DNA of 5,929 nucleotides, from the NCBI GenBank assembly GCA_021413405.1, contig JAIOQL010000033.1:1-5929 (forward strand), in the 5' to 3' direction. A program made the position numbers and the translations under genes. The notes under the pieces were generated by a model. The model worked only from the letters and a program-made list of their open reading frames with translations, made no database searches and was not told the DNA's origin. Below are positions 1 through 5,794 of this stretch, piece after piece. Numbering within the stretch: the stretch's first letter is position 1; every line of letters begins with the position of its first letter. Origin of the DNA: Leptospira sp. GTDB lineage: Bacteria > Spirochaetota > Leptospiria > Leptospirales > Leptospiraceae.

Positions 1-1104
1 GGGGAACCTCATTTTTGGGTTCATCTCAATGTGGACTACCCGTTCAAACTTCAGGGAATTTTGTATTTTCCGAAACTGAAACACGAACTTGACGCGAGTA
101 AAAACGGAATCAAATTATATTGCAATGATGTATTTGTCAGCGATGAAGCAAGCGAATTGATTCCCCAGTTTCTTACGGTCCTGAAAGGTACAATTGATAT
201 TCCTGATCTGCCTCTCAATGTATCGAGATCCTATCTTCAGAATGATCCTCTTGTAAAAAAAATATCCTCACACATAGTTAAGAAAATTTCGGACAGGCTG
301 ATTGAAGATTTTGGAAAAGACCGCGAAACGTTTGAAAAAACCTGGGATGAGATTTCTCTCTTTGTGAAATTTGGAATGATGAATGATGATAAATTTTATG
401 AAGGAGTTCATAAAATTCTTTTATTCAAATCTTCGAATGGATCATTCATAACTCTCGATGACTATTGGACAAACAATAAAGAAAAAAATAACAATATTGT
501 CTATTATGCAACTGAAAAAGAAGCATCCTCCGTTTTTATGGAATTGTTTAAGTCGCAGGGTCTCGAAGCAATTCTTGTGGATTCCAGGATTGACTCCCAT
601 TTCATTCAGTTTCTTGAAGGTAAGAACAATGAGATGAAATTTCAGAGAGTCGATTCAGATATAGCTGACCAGGTCAAAGATAAAAACGCAGATCCCGGAC
701 TTCTTGATCAGAATAATAAAACAGAATCTGACAGAATTCTGGAATTTTTTAAATCGGCCATCGGAAGGGAGGGTCTGGAAATAAAAGTTGAGGCTCTTAA
801 ATCCGGCGACGTTCCGGCTGTGATTATTTTACCGGAATTTATCAGGCGGATGATGGAAATGAATCTTGGAATGAATCAGGAAAAGGGTGGTCTTCTGAAA
901 AACCATACAGTGGTTCTAAATTCGAGTTCCAAATTAATAAAAAATGCATTGAAATGGAGTGATGGAATAAACCAGGAAAAAGCAAAGCTATTGGCACAGG
1001 AAATCTATGACCTCGCTTTAATCTCATCAAGAGTTCTGGATGAAGGAGAGTTGGGGCTTTTCCTCAAAAGGTCGAATAGACTCCTGGAAGAATTGACGTC
1101 TTGA
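1..1104 (+). CDS. htpG: Molecular chaperone HtpG (Hsp90), C-terminal two thirds, 5' end outside window
   Basis: Cytosolic ATP-dependent Hsp90 chaperone that remodels client proteins as a homodimer. The reading frame is open from base 1 (first residues GEPHFWVHLN) to a TGA at 1102-1104, giving 367 residues. Full-length HtpG is usually about 600-640 residues, so the N-terminal GHKL ATPase domain and the start of the middle domain lie upstream. The GTG at 31 is an internal Val, not a start. The visible part begins in the middle domain: VDYPF..GILYFPK, then KNGIKLYCNDVFV, and the highly conserved LPLNVSR block at about 211-228. The Arg of that block (codon 226-228) is the family's catalytic-loop arginine that contacts ATP gamma-phosphate in the N-domain. 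The C-terminal dimerisation domain follows, with the FIRRMMEM motif (about 838-861) and an intact end. There is no MEEVD tail, as expected for bacteria. The next gene starts 68 bases downstream on the same strand. Identification is secure. Confidence 0.96.
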   Translation, partial: GEPHFWVHLNVDYPFKLQGILYFPKLKHELDASKNGIKLYCNDVFVSDEASELIPQFLTVLKGTIDIPDLPLNVSRSYLQNDPLVKKISSHIVKKISDRLIEDFGKDRETFEKTWDEISLFVKFGMMNDDKFYEGVHKILLFKSSNGSFITLDDYWTNNKEKNNNIVYYATEKEASSVFMELFKSQGLEAILVDSRIDSHFIQFLEGKNNEMKFQRVDSDIADQVKDKNADPGLLDQNNKTESDRILEFFKSAIGREGLEIKVEALKSGDVPAVIILPEFIRRMMEMNLGMNQEKGGLLKNHTVVLNSSSKLIKNALKWSDGINQEKAKLLAQEIYDLALISSRVLDEGELGLFLKRSNRLLEELTS

Positions 1105-1162
1105 ATTCTGTTCTAAATTCTATAAACGCAGAGATCGCGGGTTAAGAATTATGAATATAGTT

Positions 1163-1167
1163 GGAGG
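1163..1167 (+). promoter_or_regulatory. Strong Shine-Dalgarno GGAGG fixing the start at 1173
   Basis: GGAGG lies five bases before the ATG at 1173-1175, which is ideal spacing. The in-frame TTG at 1161 would place the SD inside the coding region, so the ATG is the better start. It is the only textbook ribosome binding site in the window; the other starts have weak or no visible SD. Confidence 0.8.
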
Positions 1168-1172
1168 TTTTT

Positions 1173-1550
1173 ATGCCTAGCTTAGAACGGTTAGAAAGCT
1201 TTATTGCGATGGTCGAAGAAAATAAACATGACCAGGCAATTGAAGAATTTTATACGATTGATGCGTCGATGCAGGAGAATCAGTCCGAGCCGCGCGTAGG
1301 ACGGAGATTACTAGTTATCAATGAACGCAAGGTGCTGGCCCGTGCTAAATCCTTAACTTCCACTTGTGTGAGGCCTGTATTTTTAAACGGAAATTTTGTG
1401 GTCATTCGCTGGATTTTCACTTTTCATTGGAAAGATGAAACCACTACGCATATGGAAGAAATTGCTTATCAACGATGGGAGGGTGAATATATTGCCCAAG
1501 AAACTTTCTTTTATGATCCCGCTCAAAGAGTACCGAAAATAAAGGGATAG
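1173..1550 (+). CDS. SnoaL/NTF2-like fold protein, 125 aa
   Basis: Small cytosolic protein with no signal peptide or membrane segment. The sequence resembles bacterial SnoaL-like (nuclear transport factor 2 family) domains. An N-terminal helix (about residues 5-30, ending in EEFYTIDASMQEN) is followed by a PRVGR turn (40-44), strands around 64-86 (VRPVFLNGNFVVIRWIFTF) and the typical closing strands with EEIAYQRWEGEYIAQETFFYDP (about 95-116). The W-x-G-x-I-x-x-E-x-FFYDP ending is characteristic of this family. Length matches a complete single domain. Such domains serve as small-molecule-binding cones in enzymes or as bare binding proteins; nothing here tells the ligand or reaction. The start is the ATG at 1173, chosen for its GGAGG. 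It lies 68 bases after htpG on the same strand, so read-through from htpG is possible, but no functional link is implied. Family call good, function unknown. Confidence 0.85.
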   Translation: MPSLERLESFIAMVEENKHDQAIEEFYTIDASMQENQSEPRVGRRLLVINERKVLARAKSLTSTCVRPVFLNGNFVVIRWIFTFHWKDETTTHMEEIAYQRWEGEYIAQETFFYDPAQRVPKIKG

Positions 1551-1653
1551 CGATCTAAACCTACAGTCATCGGAAAAGGGTTTGGTGCATTTTTTCAAAA
1601 TTATGTTTACAAAAATTAAATTTTGTGCGATGATTTCTCCGATATATATTATA

Positions 1654-2235
1654 ATGAGAGCTATATTCATACTATGCGTTTTCACAATAGGTCTTTTTTC
1701 CCAGGATAAGCCAAATCCGCAGAATAAAGAGCCGCAACCTGGTCAAGGAAGTAATCAGAACCAGCAGAATCCCGGAACTAATCAGGGGCAGCCCCAGCCA
1801 GCCCAGAATGCGGATCAGCAGGGAGTGTTAGATAAGGAATATTATGAATACTATTTCACTACTCTACCTGATGCCGGGAAGCTTCAGAAAGAAAAACTGG
1901 AATCCAATTTAACAAGACTTTTCAAAACTGAAATTCAAAAGCGGGATTATCCTGCGTGCAAAGAATTGCTTCCCCAGATCAAACCTGCCAGTCTAAAATA
2001 CGAGAAAGTGACTTCAGATAGTATTTGGGTGAGAGGTATTAAGGATGTTCTGGGTTATATCCGTTACACAGATCATATGTATGTAGTGAAATATCAAAAA
2101 TATTTAGCTTTCATTTCTTTTGAACTGGATCCCGCTAAATATATACAGAATCCATTTCAACTGGAATTGATATTCAAAAAAGAGAATATATTTGATGCAA
2201 AGTCATCTGAGCCGCATCAGGCAGAAACGAAATAA
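1654..2235 (+). CDS. Exported protein of unknown function with Q/N/P-rich linker, 193 aa
   Basis: I do not recognise the family. From the ATG at 1654 the protein begins with a short signal peptide (MRAIFILCVFTIGLFS), cleavage likely before QDKP at about residue 17. There is no lipobox Cys at the cleavage site, so it is probably periplasmic or otherwise secreted. Residues about 17-57 are a low-complexity linker of Q, N, P and G. Residues about 58-180 look like one folded domain, opening with an aromatic, acidic stretch (DKEYYEYYF) and containing a KELLPQIKPASLKYEKV segment and a C-terminal mixed-strand region with KYLAFISFELDP. The open frame extends upstream to a TTG at 1582 with ATGs at 1603 and 1630. 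I prefer 1654 because the hydrophobic segment then starts right after Met-Arg. No start has a convincing SD; GGAAAAGGG at 1572-1580 sits too far from 1603 and abuts the TTG at 1582. The tail is hydrophilic. It converges on the next gene with a 60-base gap. Confidence 0.75.
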   Translation: MRAIFILCVFTIGLFSQDKPNPQNKEPQPGQGSNQNQQNPGTNQGQPQPAQNADQQGVLDKEYYEYYFTTLPDAGKLQKEKLESNLTRLFKTEIQKRDYPACKELLPQIKPASLKYEKVTSDSIWVRGIKDVLGYIRYTDHMYVVKYQKYLAFISFELDPAKYIQNPFQLELIFKKENIFDAKSSEPHQAETK

Positions 2236-2295
2236 GTTGAATTTGTCATTCTGGATACAACGAAGAATCTGATAGCTCTTAGTAAATACCAAACT

Positions 2296-2784
2296 TTATT
2301 TAAACTTATGGTAGATTGCGGACAAGAAAAACATTCCTCCCAAACAGAAACCTGAAATTGCGAGATTTTCAAGCAATTTAAAATTTGGAAAATTTTCCTG
2401 GTTCCCCTCAATTCTGGAAATCACATATTCTTTTCCATAAATTTGAATTGTTTTTCGTTTGGTTATAACAGTGTCTCCAATTCTGAGTTTCCGGTTAGTA
2501 ACGTTGTCAACGCTTTCTGTAATTTCATGGAGTTTCCCCATTTCGTCCGGAACAAGATATGTGTAGACATGATCTTTTTTCCCGTCTCTTAAAACTGGAT
2601 GGTATTCTGTTAAGGTTGCAAAAACCGGGCTACCGGATCCGATGAGCAGCTGGTAATTTTTCTCAAGAATATTGTTTCTGTCCTTTACCAACAAATAGAA
2701 AGAGCCAAAGAGCAAAAAGAAGCAAAAAGATAAAGCTAATAAGATCTTATGCAGAGGAGTTGTAGTGCTTTCATTGATTTTCAT
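2296..2784 (-). CDS. DUF3592-like membrane protein, 162 aa
   Basis: Small inner-membrane protein with two predicted transmembrane helices, about residues 13-33 (LLALSFCFFLLFGSFYLLV) and 139-158 (NLAISGFCLGGMFFLSAIY). The roughly 105-residue segment between them is a soluble beta-rich domain. Its pattern resembles DUF3592: an opening GSPVFATLTEYHPV strand, then HVYTYLVPDEMGKLHEI, then a RIGDTVITKR turn-strand, and a final strand before the second helix. The function of DUF3592 proteins is unknown, and the specific assignment rests on pattern only. The start is the ATG at 2784-2782, preceded by a weak GGA four bases upstream. It is transcribed divergently from the phosphatase-family gene at 2896 and convergently with the exported protein ending at 2235. 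The first helix is encoded partly by a 10-bp tandem duplication (2711-2730). Confidence 0.72.
   Translation of the reverse strand: MKINESTTTPLHKILLALSFCFFLLFGSFYLLVKDRNNILEKNYQLLIGSGSPVFATLTEYHPVLRDGKKDHVYTYLVPDEMGKLHEITESVDNVTNRKLRIGDTVITKRKTIQIYGKEYVISRIEGNQENFPNFKLLENLAISGFCLGGMFFLSAIYHKFK
2711..2730. repeat. Perfect 10-bp tandem duplication AGCAAAAAGA x2
   Basis: AGCAAAAAGA occurs twice head to tail at 2711-2720 and 2721-2730, inside the minus-strand DUF3592-like gene. It encodes residues 19-25 (SFCFFLL) of the first membrane helix. The unit is not a multiple of three, so loss or gain of one copy would shift the frame close to the start of the protein. Confidence 0.8.
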
Positions 2785-2825
2785 TCCGGATTAGTTCACA
2801 TTTACAGTTACCGATTCTAATAATC

Positions 2826-2831
2826 TGTCAA
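2826..2831 (-). promoter_or_regulatory. Possible -35 box of the DUF3592-like gene promoter
   Basis: Read on the minus strand, TTGACA is a perfect sigma70 -35 hexamer, 42 bases upstream of the start codon at 2784. The best -10 candidate is TGTAAA (plus-strand 2801-2806) at a long 19-base spacing, a 4/6 match. Transcription would start about 10 bases before the ATG. One good hexamer can occur by chance in AT-rich DNA, so the call is weak. Confidence 0.3.
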
Positions 2832-2859
2832 CTCCTGTCGTTTACTTTATGAAATTGTT

Positions 2860-2894
2860 CTGGCAATTTTTAAATTTATCCATTAAATTGCCGG
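2860..2894. repeat. Inverted repeat immediately upstream of the phosphatase-family start codon
   Basis: GGCAATTT at 2862-2869 is exactly complementary to AAATTGCC at 2885-2892. The arms extend outward by one G-U pair (2861/2893) and one C-G pair (2860/2894), giving 10-nt arms around a 15-base AT-rich loop. The structure ends one base before the ATG at 2896. In mRNA it would occlude the region where a ribosome binding site must lie, and no free SD is visible. As DNA it could be an operator. Confidence 0.55.
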
Positions 2895-2895
2895 T

Positions 2896-4554
2896 ATGAA
2901 TAAAAATGCCGCACTTCTTATTTTCTTAGCGTTCCACTTCATTATTTTGGATTGTAAAAAAGATACAGCGCTTGAGATGGCAAAAAGTTCACTCAGGCCG
3001 GAAATTGATCTGGTGCTGATCCCTGCAATGTATAATATAATGGAATCGGAATGGATTATGAAAAAATCTGTTTCTTCATTCCGTAAATCGGATTTGCAAA
3101 AAGAAATTGCAAAATATGGACGGGCAGTCAGCGACATGGGGCCTCCTGTTTCAGATTCAACGGATTCAGTTTCATACCTGTTAGGAAAGACTTCTCATTC
3201 TACAGGACACTATTATGATAAAAGGATACCTATTTCCTTTTATGGTCCCGGGTGGATACGAAAAGGGGAATATTCAGAAATCATTAATCAACAACATATT
3301 GTTCCTACGCTTGCGAAGATACTGAATATCCGGAAACCAAACGGTGTAAAGACCGATGCGTTAGACGAAATTTTAAATAAAACTACGAGGAAGCCAAAGA
3401 TCATTGTTACAATTGTCATTGATCAGGGGGGGCAGCAGCTTTATGAAGCCCATCCTGAGGCCTATAAAAATATCCGGAAATTGCGGTCTGAAAGTGCATA
3501 TTACAAAAATGCAGAGATCGGTCATCTGGATACGCATACCGCAGTAGGCCACGCCGCGATAGGAACGGGAGCCTATCCGAAAGAAAATGGTGTAATCGGA
3601 AATACATTCTTCCGGATGGTCAAAGGTAAACTTGGTAAAAATGAAATTTATGCTACGGATGAGGAAAAAGTGGATCCTTCAGAATTACTGACAGAAACGT
3701 TGGCCGATGTTCTGGATAGTGAGTCTGCCAACAAATCGGAAATCATCAGTCAGTGCTACGCACTTCGCGCATCGATCGGGATGGCAGGTCACGGGTCATC
3801 ACCAATAAAAGGAAGCAGTATTCAGGGGGATAAAGATTTTATATATTGGCTTTCCGCTGAAAAGTCGGCATGGGTCACAGATAACCGGTTTTATAAGCTT
3901 CCTGCTATCACTAAAGAGTATAGCCCGTTCAGGATTTTCAAAAAAGAATACCCCAATGGAAAACGCGGTCTGAAAGTAAATACTGAAAAGGATGCTCTTA
4001 AAAACTGGAGTCTGATTATGGCGACTCCTGCAGAAGCAAAACATGAAGCGGAGATGTTCAGGAATATAATCAGGTCAGAGATTATTGAAAAGAAAAAGCA
4101 TGAAGATGATTTCACAGACCTTGCATATATAACAATCAAGGCGACTGATGCAGCAGGTCATTATTTCGGATGGGAATCTCTTGAAGCCGAAGAGACATTT
4201 GCGGAAGCAGACAGACAGGTAGGTGAAACATTTGAATTCTTAAAGAAAGAATTTGAGGATAATTTCATTCTCATTCTGACAGCAGATCACGGTTGTGCAC
4301 CTCTTCCGGAAATATCCGGTGGAAATAGATACCTGATTGAGAGTTTTTTTGAAGAAATAAATTCGCTTATTCCTCTAAGAACTGGAGATGAAAATTTAAT
4401 TAAATTTATGACTGTTGGACAAATCTCCTTAAACCAGGAAATAATGAAAAAATACAATGTAACAGAAGAACAGATAATTCAGAAAATATTAAACATAAAA
4501 GTGGGAAATGTTCCCTTTTTTGAAAAAGTAATCAGGAGAAGTGATCTTTTATGA
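2896..4554 (+). CDS. Circularly permuted alkaline phosphatase/phosphodiesterase superfamily enzyme, exported, 552 aa
   Basis: Likely two-metal phosphohydrolase of the PafA/nucleotide pyrophosphatase-phosphodiesterase type, acting outside the cytoplasm; substrate unknown. Residues 1-20 are a signal peptide ending FIILDC, suggesting lipidation at Cys20 although Asp at -1 is unusual. Core motifs: IVIDQ (metal ligand D176), THTAVGH (nucleophile T215 in the T-x-x-G-H pattern) followed by TGAYPKENGVIGN, then WVTDNRFYK (326-334), the TDAAGH pair (D418, H422) and TADHGCAPLPE (D464, H465). The remaining ligand of the family, a His in a G-T-x-H block followed by YDTHVPLxFYG, is not downstream. The protein ends at VIRRSDLL, matching the canonical TREDLL. 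Instead KTSHSTGHYYDKRIPISFYGPGW (98-120, ligand H101) and HIVPTLAKILNI (134-145) occur at the N-terminus, preceded by SSLRPEIDLVLIP (31-43), which matches the canonical RSGDLLLVLKP strand. The order is therefore permuted. The superfamily call is secure. The permutation is inferred from motif order. Monoesterase versus diesterase activity is undecided. The gene overlaps the convergent STAS gene by six bases. Confidence 0.9.
   Translation: MNKNAALLIFLAFHFIILDCKKDTALEMAKSSLRPEIDLVLIPAMYNIMESEWIMKKSVSSFRKSDLQKEIAKYGRAVSDMGPPVSDSTDSVSYLLGKTSHSTGHYYDKRIPISFYGPGWIRKGEYSEIINQQHIVPTLAKILNIRKPNGVKTDALDEILNKTTRKPKIIVTIVIDQGGQQLYEAHPEAYKNIRKLRSESAYYKNAEIGHLDTHTAVGHAAIGTGAYPKENGVIGNTFFRMVKGKLGKNEIYATDEEKVDPSELLTETLADVLDSESANKSEIISQCYALRASIGMAGHGSSPIKGSSIQGDKDFIYWLSAEKSAWVTDNRFYKLPAITKEYSPFRIFKKEYPNGKRGLKVNTEKDALKNWSLIMATPAEAKHEAEMFRNIIRSEIIEKKKHEDDFTDLAYITIKATDAAGHYFGWESLEAEETFAEADRQVGETFEFLKKEFEDNFILILTADHGCAPLPEISGGNRYLIESFFEEINSLIPLRTGDENLIKFMTVGQISLNQEIMKKYNVTEEQIIQKILNIKVGNVPFFEKVIRRSDLL
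4497..4521 (-). terminator. Possible intrinsic terminator for the NADK-like/STAS operon, lying inside the end of the opposing gene
   Basis: GGGAA (4503-4507) and TTCCC (4511-4515) form a 5-bp stem with a three-base loop. It is flanked by six T on the plus strand (4516-4521) and AAAA at 4497-4500, which reads TTTT on the minus strand. For minus-strand transcription this lies 28 bases after the STAS stop codon, a natural place to terminate. On the plus strand it has the better U tract but falls about 31 bases before the phosphatase-family stop codon, so termination there would truncate that message. The stem is short, so the call is tentative. Confidence 0.35.
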
Positions 4555-4896
4555 GCTGAAACTCCTTATCGCCTCGTTTTCTTTTTCATAATGAATGAAT
4601 GATTTCCAGAGCTCGAGGAGACTGAAGATCCGGATGATGTTTTCGGAAGCTTCTGTGAGGATCAGCTTTTTCCCGCCATTTTCCAGCTTGTTTTTGATTT
4701 CAAATAATGCCCTGATTCCCGAACTGGAAATATATTTCAGGTGGGCGAGATTCAAAATCATATTGTCTTTTGGTTCATCGCTACCGATTTCATCTTTCAG
4801 CATGTAAAATGAATTTTCGTCGAGCCTGCCGGAAAGGCTGTATAGAGTAATGTTCGGGATATTCTTTTTTTCTATTGAAAGATGTTCATTTATCAT
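4549..4896 (-). CDS. STAS-domain anti-sigma factor antagonist (SpoIIAA/RsbV type), 115 aa
   Basis: A single STAS domain of normal length with no membrane segment, so it is cytosolic. Proteins of this family bind an anti-sigma-factor kinase and are switched off by its phosphorylation of a serine. Visible motifs are the opening strand ITLYSLSGRLDE (about 16-27), MILNLAHLKYISSSGIRAL (46-64) with the phosphorylation motif SSSG (S58 aligns with the conserved target serine; S57 replaces the common Asp), and a closing helix LLELWKSF followed by FIHYEKENEAI. The start ATG (4896-4894) lies inside the end of the upstream NAD-kinase-like gene, an 11-base overlap, and no SD is visible, so it is probably translated by coupling. 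No partner anti-sigma kinase or PP2C phosphatase is encoded in the window. The stop TAA overlaps the convergent gene's last codons. Partners unknown; family assignment strong. Confidence 0.92.
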   Translation of the reverse strand: MINEHLSIEKKNIPNITLYSLSGRLDENSFYMLKDEIGSDEPKDNMILNLAHLKYISSSGIRALFEIKNKLENGGKKLILTEASENIIRIFSLLELWKSFIHYEKENEAIRSFSS

Positions 4897-5794
4897 AATT
4901 AGTTATTACATTCAGTTTTTTTGCAGAGACCTTAAATGTTGCACGGGCACCTGCTGGGAAATCGTAAATATTTTCGGGAAGTGAGTCAACAGAAATTCCT
5001 CCATTCATTTCAGATACTACTACAAATTTATTTTCAACTTTGAAATCGGTAAGCTTATATCTGTCCTGTTCCCTGGCTCCGAGTTCACGGGAATAGACTC
5101 TGAAATAAGGTTCGGTTTTGGAAAAAGAAGGGGGAGGGTTCCCTTTTTGCGCACAGGAGGCATACCAGCCCGTAGAACCTGCTCCTGTGTAAAGTAGCAA
5201 GCCTGAGCTTTTTTGTTCTTCAATTTTGTTCATATGATGGATAATGTACCTGCTGGTCAGATCCGGACTGTTATTTCTGATCGATATTTCGCTAACTCCC
5301 TGAACTGTTTCTACAGTTTCTCCATTGGGATATTCGATACTTACCGAAATTAAAGTCCATTCTTCGATTCTTGATCCATTCCAGCCATTTTTTACGCAAT
5401 GTAACAGTGCCTCGGGTTCGAAAGAGAGAAGCGCTCCAACAGAGGTCCGGCTATCTGAGTTGCATCCCAAAATCAGGTGATTTAACGAATAATGTGCAAC
5501 ATACGTAAAATGATTGTCGCCTCCATGTGAAACGATCAATTCAAAATTGCTTAAATTTATCCGATCAAGATCATCCCGAAAAATGAACTCACCGTTGGGA
5601 AAGACCTCTTTTCGTATGAATTCTCTACTTTGGGTCTGTCTTTCATGTGATTGAAAAACTTTGTCATGGCAATCGTTTTGAATTTTGTAAATTTTCAGTA
5701 AAAAATCAGGATTGGAGTAGCGTTCTGAATCGAGTTCATATTTTGTCTTTTTAAAGACCACGAGAACTTTTTTAATATCCTTTGCAGTCTTCAT
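4886..5794 (-). CDS. NAD kinase-like protein (NADK/diacylglycerol kinase superfamily), divergent, 302 aa
   Basis: Resembles ATP-NAD kinases, which phosphorylate NAD to NADP in the cytosol. It opens with KKVLVVFKKTKYEL (8-21), the usual first strand. The nucleotide-binding signature is SHGGDNHF (89-96), where the canonical motif is GGDGT; the catalytic Asp (D93) is kept and the following Gly is Asn. Next come LILGCNSDSRTSVGAL (107-122), equal to the canonical LGVNTGxxGFL region, VSEISI (167-172) in place of the NEV motif, and LLLYTGAGSTGWYASC (199-214), equal to the GSTAY loop. The C-terminal beta sheet is present (VVVSEMNGGISVDSL). The NSDSR and TGAGSTGW variants resemble the NADK2-like branch more than bacterial NadK. 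Length (302) is normal. The start ATG (5794-5792) has no clear SD. It is the first gene of an operon with the STAS gene, which it overlaps by 11 bases. Whether it is an active NAD kinase or a relative with another substrate cannot be told. Confidence 0.8.
   Translation of the reverse strand: MKTAKDIKKVLVVFKKTKYELDSERYSNPDFLLKIYKIQNDCHDKVFQSHERQTQSREFIRKEVFPNGEFIFRDDLDRINLSNFELIVSHGGDNHFTYVAHYSLNHLILGCNSDSRTSVGALLSFEPEALLHCVKNGWNGSRIEEWTLISVSIEYPNGETVETVQGVSEISIRNNSPDLTSRYIIHHMNKIEEQKSSGLLLYTGAGSTGWYASCAQKGNPPPSFSKTEPYFRVYSRELGAREQDRYKLTDFKVENKFVVVSEMNGGISVDSLPENIYDFPAGARATFKVSAKKLNVITNYDK

Noticed and set aside
31..33. GTG at 31 as start of the first gene
   Set aside because: The frame is open to base 1, and the preceding residues (FWVHLN) continue the HtpG middle domain, so the gene is cut by the window edge.
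1161..1172. TTG start adding four residues to the SnoaL-like protein
   Set aside because: The GGAGG at 1163-1167 is the ribosome binding site for the ATG at 1173, so it is not coding.
1609..1626. ACAAAA/TTTTGT inverted repeat as a terminator after the SnoaL-like gene
   Set aside because: The stem is only six A-T-rich pairs and no T run follows; it looks like AT-rich chance symmetry.
3416..4139. Minus-strand open frames within the phosphatase gene
   Set aside because: They lie fully opposite a gene with clear conserved catalytic motifs, show no domain signal, and are antisense shadows.
4595..4807. Plus-strand 70-codon frame opposite the STAS gene
   Set aside because: It is antisense to a well-supported STAS domain and has no recognisable features.
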